From positions 186,001-250,000 of the forward strand of contig OZ243044.1 in assembly GCA_965212135.1 (NCBI GenBank): 64,000 bases of DNA, given 5' to 3'. The stretch comes from Bin75 sp965212135 (GTDB lineage Bacteria; Nitrospirota; Nitrospiria; Nitrospirales; UBA8639). Position 1 is the stretch's first letter, and each line of letters opens with the position of its first letter. Below are positions 43,477 through 52,172 of the stretch, one piece after another. A program made the position numbers and the translations under genes. Below the pieces are notes generated by a model. It saw nothing but the letters and a program-made list of their open reading frames with translations, ran no database searches and had not been told where the DNA came from.

Positions 43477-44976
43477 ATGACACGAGACATGTCTGACCGT
43501 CCTCCGCGTCTTTCCAAATCAAGATTTCTCTCTGGTCTTCAATGCCAGAAACGTTTGTATCTGGAGATCCATGCTCCTCAATTGGCGACCAGGCCGGACG
43601 GCCAACGCCAGAGCATGTTGGATATGGGAAAAGAAGTCGGTCAAACCGCGCACCGGTATTTTCCGGACGGAGTACTGGTTGCCGAGGATCATCGGCATAT
43701 AGCGGCCGCGGTGGAGAAAACGGCCGCCCTGATAGCCGATTCCCAAGTGGGCGCGATTTTTGAAGGGGCGTTTCAATTTGAAGGAACCTTGATTCGCATT
43801 GACGTGCTGGAACGCGTTGGTTGTGCATGGAAGCTGATTGAAGTGAAGGCCTCCGCCAGGGTGAAATCCGTGCATCTCGACGATCTTGCCGTACAAACCC
43901 ACGTGTTGCGGGGAAACGGGCTTGATCTTGCCGGGATCTTCCTGATGCACATGAATAAACATTATGCCTATCCCGGAGGGGAGCCGGACCTGAAAAAATT
44001 GTTTGTCCTTAGAGACCTCACCGAGGCGGTCGGAGAAAGACTTCCGGCTCTTCCCGCCCGCCTGGAGCAGATGCGCGCGATGCTTGGCAAGAACCAGGCT
44101 CCCGGTGTCGAGCCGGACAGCCACTGTCATACTCCCTATGAGTGTCCGTTCTGGGCGCATTGTACGGCCTCCAAGCCGGCTCGATGGATTTACCATTTAC
44201 CCGGCGGCGGTAAAGACGTCGTGCGTCGCTTGAGCACGCAGGGGATTGAGACGATTGACGATATTCCTCCCCACGTGGCGCTGACCCGGTTGCAGCGATG
44301 CGTGCGGGATAACGTTGAATGGATCTCGCCGCGGCTGTCGGAGGCGCTGCAAGCGGTTCGTTACCCGGTCCATCATTTGGATTTTGAGACCTGTATGTCC
44401 GCCATTCCCCGGTATGCGCGCATCCGTCCGTATCAGCCCGTCCCGATTCAATGGTCGAACCATATGGAGATGCAAGACGGCTCGTTGCGCCATACCACCT
44501 GTTTGTGGACGGAGCCGAACGATCCACGCGAGGCAATCGCGGTGAGCGTGCTGGAGTCCGTCGGCGAGGACGGCAGTATCTGCGTGTATTCCGATTCCGA
44601 ACAATACATCCTGCGGTCCCTGGCCGAAGCCGTGCCCGCCTTGCGGAACGACCTGCTTCGATTAGTGGCGCGCCTGTGGGATCTCTTGTCTGTGATGCAA
44701 ACTCACTATTACCATCCGGATTTTCAGGGGTCATTTTCGATGAAATCCGTGTTGCCCGCTCTTGTGCCGTCACTTGGTTATGGAGATTTGGAAATCCGGG
44801 ACGGGGCGACGGCCTCAACGATGTACCATAGAATGGTCTTTGTTGAAACCGATTGGGTTGAGCGTCAACGGCTGGCATCGGCCCTGCACGCCTATTGTGC
44901 CAGAGATACGCAGGGGATGGTGGAACTGCGACGCGTGCTGTCGAGCAAAGCGCGTGCAGCGGCCACACCCTCGTGA
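43477..44976 (+). CDS. DUF2779 protein: Cas4/RecB-like nuclease domain plus 3'-5' exonuclease-like domain
   Basis: 499 residues from the ATG at 43477; no clear ribosome binding site. The N-terminus LSKSRFLSGLQCQKRLYLE is the opening motif of this family. GTLIRIDVLE followed by LIEVKAS forms a PD-(D/E)XK nuclease core, and CHTPYECPFWAHC plus the early Cys can bind an iron-sulfur cluster as in Cas4 and AddB. The C-terminal half begins HHLDFETCMSAIP, a DEDD-type exonuclease motif. The combination suggests DNA end processing, but no member's function is established to my knowledge. No CRISPR, helicase or methylase gene is nearby. Confidence 0.8.
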   Translation: MTRDMSDRPPRLSKSRFLSGLQCQKRLYLEIHAPQLATRPDGQRQSMLDMGKEVGQTAHRYFPDGVLVAEDHRHIAAAVEKTAALIADSQVGAIFEGAFQFEGTLIRIDVLERVGCAWKLIEVKASARVKSVHLDDLAVQTHVLRGNGLDLAGIFLMHMNKHYAYPGGEPDLKKLFVLRDLTEAVGERLPALPARLEQMRAMLGKNQAPGVEPDSHCHTPYECPFWAHCTASKPARWIYHLPGGGKDVVRRLSTQGIETIDDIPPHVALTRLQRCVRDNVEWISPRLSEALQAVRYPVHHLDFETCMSAIPRYARIRPYQPVPIQWSNHMEMQDGSLRHTTCLWTEPNDPREAIAVSVLESVGEDGSICVYSDSEQYILRSLAEAVPALRNDLLRLVARLWDLLSVMQTHYYHPDFQGSFSMKSVLPALVPSLGYGDLEIRDGATASTMYHRMVFVETDWVERQRLASALHAYCARDTQGMVELRRVLSSKARAAATPS

Positions 44977-45181
44977 CAGGTGGGAACGGGCCGTTCCCGT
45001 GGTGTCTTGTGGGGAACCAACCGGGTTCCCTGCCAACTCTTTCGTTGACCCACTGCCCGCTCCTTGTTAGAATCTCTTTACATGTCAAGCACTTGGGTGC
45101 GCTCGGCAAATGAGTTTTGGTGTGGATGGCCCTTCCTTGCCGGAGCATGCGTTTCTCTATCACACACTGACAAACCCTACG

Positions 45182-45634
45182 ATGCGGATTTTAGTCTTGC
45201 ATGGGCCGAACCTGAATATGCTGGGTGTGCGTGAGCGGGAGCTATACGGGACGCAGCCTCTTCCGGCCATCAATGCCCAACTGATGGAATTGGCCAAGAG
45301 CGAGGGAGTGACCATTGAAGCCAGACAGTCAAACAGCGAAGGAGAACTGGTGTCGTGGATTCAGGAAGCCGGGGACCGGTTTGATGCGATTGTCATCAAT
45401 CCCGCCGCCTATACGCATACCAGCCTTGCCATTCGGGACGCTGTCTTGAGCGTTGGGCTGCCCACCGTTGAAGTGCATGTGTCGAATATTCATCAGCGCG
45501 AGGAATTTCGCCGGCATTCCTATCTGGCCGGGGTGTCCGTCGGCCAAATCAGCGGGTTTGGGGTGTTCAGTTATCATCTCGGGATTCGAGCGGCCGTTGA
45601 GCATCTGAAAAGAACCCGGGCAACACAGGACTAG
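45182..45634 (+). CDS. aroQ: Type II 3-dehydroquinate dehydratase
   Basis: 150 residues from the ATG at 45182; the frame extends upstream to 45110 with unlike residues. MRILVLHGPNLNMLG, RQSNSEGELVSWIQ, INPAAYTHTSLAIRDA and EVHVSNIHQREEFRRHS are the conserved blocks, including the catalytic tyrosine in LYGT and histidine. It catalyses step three of the shikimate pathway. It opens the aroQ-efp-accB-accC-thiE run, an order seen in several bacterial phyla. Confidence 0.96.
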   Translation: MRILVLHGPNLNMLGVRERELYGTQPLPAINAQLMELAKSEGVTIEARQSNSEGELVSWIQEAGDRFDAIVINPAAYTHTSLAIRDAVLSVGLPTVEVHVSNIHQREEFRRHSYLAGVSVGQISGFGVFSYHLGIRAAVEHLKRTRATQD

Positions 45635-45703
45635 GGAGTTGCGGAGCATGCACAAGTTTTTCACACTCACGCCGTATGCGGCCAGTCCACGCAGGGGTGG
45701 ATC

Positions 45704-46267
45704 GTGATTTCGACGGCGGAATTTCGCAATGGCGTTCGAATAGAGTTGGCGGGAGTGCCGTATTTCATTGTGGAATTTCAGCACGTGAAACCCGGCAAGG
45801 GCGGCGCGTTTGTGCGCACCAGGTTGAAGAATTTCAAAACCGGCCAGGTGCTGGAGAAGACGTTTCGTTCCGGTGAAAAATTTGATGAACCGAATCTGGA
45901 TGAATGCGAAATGCAGTTTCTCTATGCAAGCGGCGACGCCTGCACCTTTATGGACACGTCTTCCTATGAGCAATTCACCTATCAACACGCGCAACTCGGG
46001 GGCAACAGAGATCTGCTCAAAGAAGAAACAAAAGTCAACATTATCCTCTACGAAGGCAGCCCCATCTCCGTGGTCCTGCCGATCTTTATGGAATTAAAGG
46101 TCGTCGAAACCGACCCGGGCGTTCGAGGCGATACCGCCTCCGGAGGAACCAAGCCGGCCGTGGTTGAAACAGGGGCCACCATTAAGGTGCCGTTGTATCT
46201 GGAAGCCGGTGAGATTATTAAAGTTGATACGCGGACCAGAGAATACGTCGAACGCGTCAGGTCCTAA
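45704..46267 (+). CDS. efp: Elongation factor P
   Basis: 187 residues from a GTG at 45704, with AGGGGTGG five bases upstream; the conserved N-terminus MISTAEFRNGVRIE fixes the start. The loop VKPGKGGAFVRT carries Lys32, the residue modified in lysylated EF-P; no epmA or epmB is seen here. It relieves ribosome stalling at polyproline. This matters locally, because the second autotransporter leader contains a Pro6 run. Confidence 0.97.
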   Translation: MISTAEFRNGVRIELAGVPYFIVEFQHVKPGKGGAFVRTRLKNFKTGQVLEKTFRSGEKFDEPNLDECEMQFLYASGDACTFMDTSSYEQFTYQHAQLGGNRDLLKEETKVNIILYEGSPISVVLPIFMELKVVETDPGVRGDTASGGTKPAVVETGATIKVPLYLEAGEIIKVDTRTREYVERVRS

Positions 46268-46270
46268 CGC

Positions 46271-46744
46271 ATGAAAAGCGAACAGCGAAAAGAAATTCAC
46301 GAACTGATCGCCATTCTGACCGAACAGAATTTGACCGAAATTGAGGTTGAACGGCAGGATTTACGGATTCGTGTCAGACGGGAATTCGCGGCCGCGTCAC
46401 GCCCCGCCGGTTCGCCGGTGTCCGTCCCCGCCCCGCGGCCCGGTCAGGCGACGTCTGAAGCGGCCGTCGAATCCACGGCCAGGGGGTCATCGCCATTGTT
46501 CACGGTCACCTCGCCCATGGTCGGGACGTTTTACCGGTCGCCGTCGTCCGATGCCGATCCCTATGTCGAAGAGGGGAGCGTGGTCAGCAAGGGGCAAGTC
46601 TTGTGCGTGGTCGAAGCCATGAAGTTGATGAACGAAGTGGAATCCGAGGCTGACGGCCGCATTGTCAAGGTGTTGGTTGAAAATGGGATGGGGATTGAAT
46701 ACGGCCAGCCGTTGTTTGTGATTGAACCGCTCACGGCTGCGTGA
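46271..46744 (+). CDS. accB: Biotin carboxyl carrier protein of acetyl-CoA carboxylase
   Basis: 157 residues. A helical N-terminal region (KSEQRKEIHELIAILTEQNL) and a Pro/Ala linker precede the biotinyl domain with EAMKLMNEVE, Lys118 being the biotin site, and the thumb segment SPMVGTFYRSPSSDADPYVE that marks AccB. It starts three bases after efp. It works with AccC downstream; the carboxyltransferase subunits accA and accD are elsewhere. Confidence 0.96.
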   Translation: MKSEQRKEIHELIAILTEQNLTEIEVERQDLRIRVRREFAAASRPAGSPVSVPAPRPGQATSEAAVESTARGSSPLFTVTSPMVGTFYRSPSSDADPYVEEGSVVSKGQVLCVVEAMKLMNEVESEADGRIVKVLVENGMGIEYGQPLFVIEPLTAA

Positions 46745-46772
46745 TTCCCATCCACTCCGCGAGAAAACCGTT

Positions 46773-48122
46773 GTGTTCAAAAAAATTTTGATTGCCAATC
46801 GTGGAGAAATCGCCCTTCGTATCATCCGCGCCTGCCGGGAAATGGGCATCAAAACGGTTGCGGTCTATTCCGACGTTGATGCGCAGTCCCCGCACGTGCG
46901 CCACGCGGACGAGCAAGTGTGCATCGGGCCGGCCGACGATGCGTTGAGCTACCGCAATATTCCCAATGTCTTGAGCGCGGCGGAAATCACCGGGGCCGAT
47001 GCGGTCCATCCCGGCTATGGGTTTCTTGCCGAGAACACACATTTTGCCGAAGTCTGCGAATTAATCGGCATCACCTTCATTGGGCCGACCTCCGAGCAGA
47101 TTGCCTTGCTGGGCGATAAGTCCAAAGCGCGAGACACCATGCTGCAACATGGGATTCCCGTGATGCCGGGGAGCGACGGTGAGATTCGTAATCTCGATCA
47201 TGCCGTGCAAGTTGCCAACAAGTTGGGCTATCCCGTCATTGTCAAGGCTTCGGCCGGAGGAGGGGGACGGGGCATGCGGGTCGTGGATCGCGAAGACGAT
47301 TTGGGGAAAGCGATTCTGTCGGCGCAGGTCGAAGCGAGAACGACGTTTACCCATGACGGCGTCTATCTTGAAAAGTATTTTCTTGATCCCCGGCACGTCG
47401 AAATACAAGTGTTGGCCGACGCGCACGGGCACGCCGTGCATTTGGGGGAGCGGGACTGTTCGGTTCAGCGCCGCTACCAAAAGCTGGTTGAGGAATCCCC
47501 GTCCCCCGCTGTGGATGACTCGTTGCGGAAGGAGTTGGGGAAAGCGGCCCTCAAAGCCGTCAAAGCCGTGCACTATCGAAACGCCGGAACCGTGGAATTT
47601 TTGCTCGACCAGAATCGAAAATTTTATTTCATGGAGGTCAATACGCGAATCCAGGTGGAACATCCGGTCACGGAAATGGTGACCGGGGCCGATCTCGTCA
47701 AAGAACAGATTCGCGTGGCGGCCGGGTTGCCGTTGCGATTTCAACAAAAGGATATTCATTTCACCGGTCACAGTATCGAATGTCGCATTAACGCCGAGTG
47801 TTCGGAAACCTTTGTCCCAAGTCCCGGCGTGGTTCCGCGTTTTCAGATGCCCGGGGGACCGGGGATTCGAGTGGATACGGCCATGGAAGCAATGGGGCGG
47901 GTCAATCCCATGTACGATTCCCTGATTGCCAAGCTGATTGCGCACGGGAAAGATCGGGAGGAAGCCATTGCCCGGACGCGGCGAGCCCTTGATGAATGTG
48001 TGATCGAAGGGGTGAAAACGACGGTGCCGTTGCACCGGCTTATCTTAAGCAATCCCGATTTTCAAAAAGGCGGAGTCTCCACGGGTTTTCTGGACCGGCT
48101 GGTCGCCAGCCGGACGTCTTAG
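46773..48122 (+). CDS. accC: Biotin carboxylase of acetyl-CoA carboxylase
   Basis: 449 residues from a GTG at 46773; the start is set by the conserved FKKILIANRGEIALRIIRAC. The ATP-grasp glycine loop KASAGGGGRGMRVV, HLGERDCSVQRR and EMNTRIQVEHPVTE-type block (here MEVNTRIQVEHPVTEM) are intact. It carboxylates the biotin on AccB. It lies 28 bases after accB and its stop overlaps the thiE start by one base. A second biotin carboxylase for pyruvate is at 60.5-61.9 kb. Confidence 0.95.
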   Translation: MFKKILIANRGEIALRIIRACREMGIKTVAVYSDVDAQSPHVRHADEQVCIGPADDALSYRNIPNVLSAAEITGADAVHPGYGFLAENTHFAEVCELIGITFIGPTSEQIALLGDKSKARDTMLQHGIPVMPGSDGEIRNLDHAVQVANKLGYPVIVKASAGGGGRGMRVVDREDDLGKAILSAQVEARTTFTHDGVYLEKYFLDPRHVEIQVLADAHGHAVHLGERDCSVQRRYQKLVEESPSPAVDDSLRKELGKAALKAVKAVHYRNAGTVEFLLDQNRKFYFMEVNTRIQVEHPVTEMVTGADLVKEQIRVAAGLPLRFQQKDIHFTGHSIECRINAECSETFVPSPGVVPRFQMPGGPGIRVDTAMEAMGRVNPMYDSLIAKLIAHGKDREEAIARTRRALDECVIEGVKTTVPLHRLILSNPDFQKGGVSTGFLDRLVASRTS

Positions 48123-48772
48123 TGTCGCAGCCTTCCCTTGTCGGTGTGTATCTGTTGCTGGATGAGCAGTGGGCTTCCAGGCTTGATTTGTGCCGCGTGC
48201 TGGAGTCGGCGGTTGCATGCGGCATTCGGTTATTTCAATACCGCAATACCACCGGGTCCATGCGGGACGCCTGTGCCAGGGCCAAGGCCTTGCGAGCGGT
48301 CGCCACGCGACGAGGCGCGTGGTTGATGGTCAATAATCGGTGTGACGTAGCCCTGGCGGCGGCAGCGGACGGGGTTCACCTGGGGCAGGCAGATCTTCCG
48401 TTGGCGTTGGCTCGCACGATCATGGGACGTGACAGGATCATCGGCATCTCCACGCATCGCCCGGAAGAAGTGCGGGAAGCGACGCTGGGAGGCGCGGACT
48501 ATCTTGGGTACGGACCGGTCTTTCCGTCAACGACCAAAGACAACCATGAGCCGGCCGTGGGCCTGGCCGGGTTGCGAGCCATTCGTTCCCTCACGCCGTT
48601 GCCGGTGTTTGCGATTGGCGGCATGACGCCTGATGTCCTTCGGGGAATCGTTGCAGCCGGAGCCGATGGCGTGGCTGTCGCCTCCGCCGTGCTCAACTCC
48701 TCGCAGATCGAGCGGACGATGCGCGATATGGTCAGTCAATTCCCCGCAGCATCTTCGCCACTTCCCGCATAG
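48122..48772 (+). CDS. thiE: Thiamine phosphate synthase, ThiE-like
   Basis: 216 residues from a GTG at 48122 that overlaps the accC TAG (TAGTG), implying translational coupling. A TIM-barrel pattern with FQYRN, LMVNNRCDVALAAAADGVHLGQ, DYLGYGPVFPSTTKD and AIGGM matches ThiE/TenI. The GYGPVFPSTTK motif binds the substrate phosphate. True ThiE is more likely than the TenI isomerase because of the intact DGVHLGQ, but a regulator-like TenI cannot be excluded. Its last 41 bases overlap convergent bioD. Confidence 0.82.
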   Translation: MSQPSLVGVYLLLDEQWASRLDLCRVLESAVACGIRLFQYRNTTGSMRDACARAKALRAVATRRGAWLMVNNRCDVALAAAADGVHLGQADLPLALARTIMGRDRIIGISTHRPEEVREATLGGADYLGYGPVFPSTTKDNHEPAVGLAGLRAIRSLTPLPVFAIGGMTPDVLRGIVAAGADGVAVASAVLNSSQIERTMRDMVSQFPAASSPLPA

Positions 48773-49490
48773 TGGCATCGTTGGCCAGCCTGTGGATGCC
48801 GGTTTCCCATTGTGATTCCATGCAGGGTTGAAAGGGGAGAGGGCCGAAGACCGGGACTCCGCTGAGTGTGCGGATCCACGTGGCCGTCGTCGCGGTTTGG
48901 AGCCGCGTGTCCTCGTTTGTCTCCGCGATGGTGCGGGTGAGCAACACGCCCGCAATCGGAATGCCCGACTCACGAAGACTCCGAAGGGTTAATCGCGTAT
49001 GGTTGATCGCGCCCAAGCCGGTTCGACTGACGACCAGGCAGGGAAGTCCCAGAAGTTCGATCAGGTCGCGCACGTCCTGTGTCTGTGTCAGCGGAACAAG
49101 TACGCCGCCGACCCCTTCCACCAGCATGTACTCATGGCGAGACGCAAGCGTCCGGTAGGCGTTGAGAATGGTGTGCAACGCGATGCGTGTGTGCGCGAGT
49201 CGGGCGGCTTCGACCGGCGCGATTGGTGCGGGCAAAGAATACGGGCTGACGGATTCCATGCGTTCTTGAGGCGTGAATAATTCCCGCAAGCGGCGTGCGT
49301 CGGAAACGGATGCCGTGGCATCCCGCGCGGCTCGCGTCTCGACGGGTTTCATGACGCCGACGTCGGCCCCGGTTTGTCGCAACGCGACACCCAGCGCCGC
49401 GGTCACAACGGTTTTGCCGACGTTCGTGTCCGTTCCCGCGATGAACACACCTTTGACGGATTGGGCCGGCACGTTGGTCGTACTCACCAC
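48732..49490 (-). CDS. bioD: Dethiobiotin synthetase
   Basis: 252 residues. The P-loop AGTDTNVGKT near 18-27, KPVETRA, and VEGVGGVLVPL are the expected BioD motifs. It closes the ureido ring of dethiobiotin using ATP and CO2. The biotin made supplies AccB and PycB in this window. It overlaps the upstream SDR gene by seven bases and converges with thiE by 41 bases. The C-terminal 15 residues are encoded in the overlap. Confidence 0.93.
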   Translation of the reverse strand: MVSTTNVPAQSVKGVFIAGTDTNVGKTVVTAALGVALRQTGADVGVMKPVETRAARDATASVSDARRLRELFTPQERMESVSPYSLPAPIAPVEAARLAHTRIALHTILNAYRTLASRHEYMLVEGVGGVLVPLTQTQDVRDLIELLGLPCLVVSRTGLGAINHTRLTLRSLRESGIPIAGVLLTRTIAETNEDTRLQTATTATWIRTLSGVPVFGPLPFQPCMESQWETGIHRLANDATMREVAKMLRGID

Positions 49491-50260
49491 ATTCGATTGT
49501 CCACGTTGTACACTTGTCCCGAGATGTCTTGCGTGGCGGCCAGGCGGTAGACAAAATCGGCGACTTCCTCAAGAGACGGGGTGCGTCCCAGCACGTGGTC
49601 GTGGAGATTGTCGTGGCCGGGAAACGCGTCTCCCGTCAGCGGCGATGGATGCCAGCCCGGAAAGACCGCGTTGACGCGAATATTGTCGTTCCCGAGTTCA
49701 CGCGCCGCCGATTTGACAAATCCCAGCGCGCCGGCTTTGCACGCGGCGTAGGCGGTTTGCCCCGCGTTCCCCACGGCGCCGCTCAACGAACCGATCACGG
49801 TCACCGATCCTCCGCGCCGTTCGGGAAAGAGCCGTATGGCCTGTTGCAGGCAGAGAAACAGGCCGGTGAGGTTGGTGTGAAGCATGTGTTCCCACTCCGA
49901 CGGCGTCAGACGGATGGTGAGGCGGTTCACCGTTTGCCCCACGGACCAGACACAGGCATTGAGTTCGGGCCACGTGCTTCGCACCTGGTCAAACAGGGCA
50001 TGGATTTGTCCTGAATCGGCGATGTTGGCTTGAAACGACTTGCCACGCCGGCCAAGGTGTTCAATCGTGTGAAGCGCGGCTTTGGTTGAGGCGTGATTGG
50101 TGTGATAATGGACGCCGACGTTCCATCCGTTTCTGGCAAATCGCAGACAGACCGCGGCGCCAATGACTCCGGAGCCTCCGAGAACGAGCACCGCCGGGGT
50201 GGACGGATCCGTGGAATCGTGATCCCGGTCGAATGGTTGACGGGGTGACTGGTTCATCAT
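49484..50260 (-). CDS. Short-chain dehydrogenase/reductase, FabG-like
   Basis: 258 residues from the ATG at 50260 (a second ATG follows at 50257). The Rossmann motif LGGSGVIGAAV, the NAG-like site replaced by CVWSVGQ, HTNLTG, the serine in IGSLSGAVGN, and YAACK with the catalytic tyrosine and lysine define a classical SDR close to 3-ketoacyl-ACP reductases. The overlap with bioD suggests a part in biotin precursor synthesis, but this is inference. The first 20 residues are a Pro/Asp-rich extension. A GATAAT box lies six bases before the ATG. Confidence 0.82.
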   Translation of the reverse strand: MMNQSPRQPFDRDHDSTDPSTPAVLVLGGSGVIGAAVCLRFARNGWNVGVHYHTNHASTKAALHTIEHLGRRGKSFQANIADSGQIHALFDQVRSTWPELNACVWSVGQTVNRLTIRLTPSEWEHMLHTNLTGLFLCLQQAIRLFPERRGGSVTVIGSLSGAVGNAGQTAYAACKAGALGFVKSAARELGNDNIRVNAVFPGWHPSPLTGDAFPGHDNLHDHVLGRTPSLEEVADFVYRLAATQDISGQVYNVDNRMW

Positions 50261-50266
50261 GCACTG

Positions 50267-50295
50267 ATTATCACGCACGGAACGTGGCAGGGCAA
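50267..50295 (-). promoter_or_regulatory. Promoter of SDR-bioD, probably leaderless
   Basis: TTGCCC (50295-50290) and GATAAT (50272-50267) are separated by 17 bases. Only six bases lie between the -10 box and the ATG at 50260, so transcription should begin at the start codon. No ribosome binding site is present. Confidence 0.5.
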
Positions 50296-50408
50296 ATTTC
50301 AAAGCGCAACAGAGGAGGCCGTGTCTTGCCGCTCTCCTGGGGGTATGCTACGTTCAAACTCCGTGGTCTCCCTCTTTGTGCCGCACTGAACTGTCGTTTG
50401 GATGAATC

Positions 50409-51257
50409 GTGTCAGGGGACGAACGTCGAAACCGTGTGACAAGTGGATGGATGCCGGTTCTGGCGGTCCTGGGTCTCGTCGCGGGCTGCGCCGGCCACGG
50501 GTCCGGGCAGGGCACGCCGGGCGTGATTCATGACGCGAGCCTCTATTTTCCCGATCAACAGGGCAATGAGTGGCGGTATCGGGGACGTATCACCAAAGGG
50601 ACCGTTGAGCAGATTAAGGATACGATGTTCGTGAATGTCTCGACGGTCACGGGGCGGGAAGAAAAAGACGGCGTCATGGCCGTGGTGTTTCATGATACCA
50701 ATCCCGGAAACCAGGGGCCGACCGATAGTTACTATTTTCGCGACGCCGCGGGCCTTCGCTATTACGGGTCCAAGCCGGGGACGGTATTGGAACGGCAGTT
50801 GATCCCCTATCAGATTGTGCGGTTTCCGCTTGAGCTGTCCGGCTCCTTTCAGCAACTGGATCGGAAGAACCTCAATCTGGGTTTGGATATTGACCGGGAC
50901 AACCGGGCGGAAACAGTGGACGTACAGGCGACCGTGACCATCCACGGGCGGGAATCGGTGACCGTGCCGTCAGGCACGTATCAGGATGCGGTTCGCATGG
51001 AAGTACGCATGAAGTTGTTTGTGCATCTCTCGCGTGACGGGACGCAGGTGTATGGATTGGACACCATGACGGTGTGGCTTGTGAAAGGCCTGGGCCTGGT
51101 ACGATATACCGAGCGTCAGATTATTCCCGGGATGGAGGCGGGGCAGGAACGCCTGATTGAAATCACCGAGGAATTGGAGGAAGCCAGTTTGCGGCGCGGG
51201 AGCGCCGTCTTCAGTCGGCAGCGCATCCCGGCGTTCGGTGCGCCCGTTGGATCATGA
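50409..51257 (+). CDS. Lipoprotein of unknown function
   Basis: 282 residues from a GTG at 50409; a GTG at 50436 or an ATG at 50451 would shorten the N-region. A hydrophobic segment ends in the lipobox LVAGC (Cys27), so the protein is probably lipid anchored. The body is beta-rich, with LYFPDQQGNEWRYRG early on and a run of alternating strands (VTIHGRESVTVPSGTYQDA). Proteins of this kind are annotated only as hypothetical. It is divergent from the SDR gene and its stop overlaps the end of the convergent next gene by six bases. Confidence 0.75.
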   Translation: MSGDERRNRVTSGWMPVLAVLGLVAGCAGHGSGQGTPGVIHDASLYFPDQQGNEWRYRGRITKGTVEQIKDTMFVNVSTVTGREEKDGVMAVVFHDTNPGNQGPTDSYYFRDAAGLRYYGSKPGTVLERQLIPYQIVRFPLELSGSFQQLDRKNLNLGLDIDRDNRAETVDVQATVTIHGRESVTVPSGTYQDAVRMEVRMKLFVHLSRDGTQVYGLDTMTVWLVKGLGLVRYTERQIIPGMEAGQERLIEITEELEEASLRRGSAVFSRQRIPAFGAPVGS

Positions 51258-52091
51258 CGACGCGGGGTTTTCCTGCGCGGCGGGCAACTGGGCGTTGAGG
51301 AACGTAATCGTTGCGTCCCATGCTTGCCGGGCCGCCGGTTCATTGTAGGCGTTCGGCCGCAGTTGATCGCAAAATCCATTGCCGGTGCCGGGATGCCGGC
51401 GCACGTCCGCGGTGTGACCGGATTCACGCGCGAGACTCGTCAATTGTTCAAGCCCCTCGGCCGTCACCGTGTCGTCCGTTTCGGCGGCGTGATACAGGAG
51501 ATGGCAATACAGATTCTTGATCGAGTCCATGGGCTCGGGGAGTTTGCCGTAAAAGGCAATCGCCGCCCGCAACCGTTTTCGTTTGAGGGCAAACAGGATG
51601 GCCATGGTTCCGCCCAGGCCCAACCCCACCACGGCATGCGCATTCCGCAGCGCCGATTCCAGCATCGGGTCTTCTGAAAGATTCGCGTTGAGAAATTCGC
51701 ACGAGGCGTTGATGTCCTGAAGCACCGTCTGGCCGTCAATTCTTTCGGCCAGCGCATCCGCCACTTCCTCGCTGGTCGTGACCATGCCGCCTTGTCTGCC
51801 ATACAGGTTGGGGACCAGGACGGCGTAGCCTTCGCAGGCCAGTCGCACGGCCAACTCCTTTGAATCCGGCGTCAGCCCCCATTTGTCGTGAAGCAGAACA
51901 ATGGCCGGAAATTTTCCCGTGGTTTGCGGCCAATAGTGAAAGCCCTGGACCTGGTGCTCTTTGGGGATCCTGGTGGCGGTGTACGGGTCAACCATCTGGT
52001 CTTTGTGGGTCTCAAACACACCTTTACTGGAAAAGCGAACCGCTTTGTATCCGATTTGATCCGCGGTAAACGGTGTCACACGATCCGGCAT
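51252..52091 (-). CDS. Dienelactone-hydrolase-like alpha/beta hydrolase lacking catalytic residues
   Basis: 279 residues of the dienelactone hydrolase family: AIVLLHDKWGLTPDSKELAV, GYAVLVPNLYGR, then a nucleophile elbow reading GLGLGG where family members have G-x-C-x-G-G, so the cysteine is a glycine. The late motif PGTGNGF has Asn where the catalytic histidine belongs (usually AGHGF). The aspartate region AETDDTV is retained. Both changes are in good sequence with no frameshift, so this looks like a non-catalytic binding protein or one with altered chemistry. It converges with the lipoprotein gene. Confidence 0.8.
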   Translation of the reverse strand: MPDRVTPFTADQIGYKAVRFSSKGVFETHKDQMVDPYTATRIPKEHQVQGFHYWPQTTGKFPAIVLLHDKWGLTPDSKELAVRLACEGYAVLVPNLYGRQGGMVTTSEEVADALAERIDGQTVLQDINASCEFLNANLSEDPMLESALRNAHAVVGLGLGGTMAILFALKRKRLRAAIAFYGKLPEPMDSIKNLYCHLLYHAAETDDTVTAEGLEQLTSLARESGHTADVRRHPGTGNGFCDQLRPNAYNEPAARQAWDATITFLNAQLPAAQENPASS

Positions 52092-52172
52092 GGCGTTGTG
52101 TCGGCTGAACGGCTGATTCGGGAGAACGGCTGTGCGAACAGGCGGAACTATAGCGAGCGGGTCAACGGCTTG

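Noticed and set aside
43196..43517. Two overlapping minus-strand frames in the AT-rich gap
   Set aside because: No ribosome binding site, no family motif, and the longer frame runs into the DUF2779 gene.
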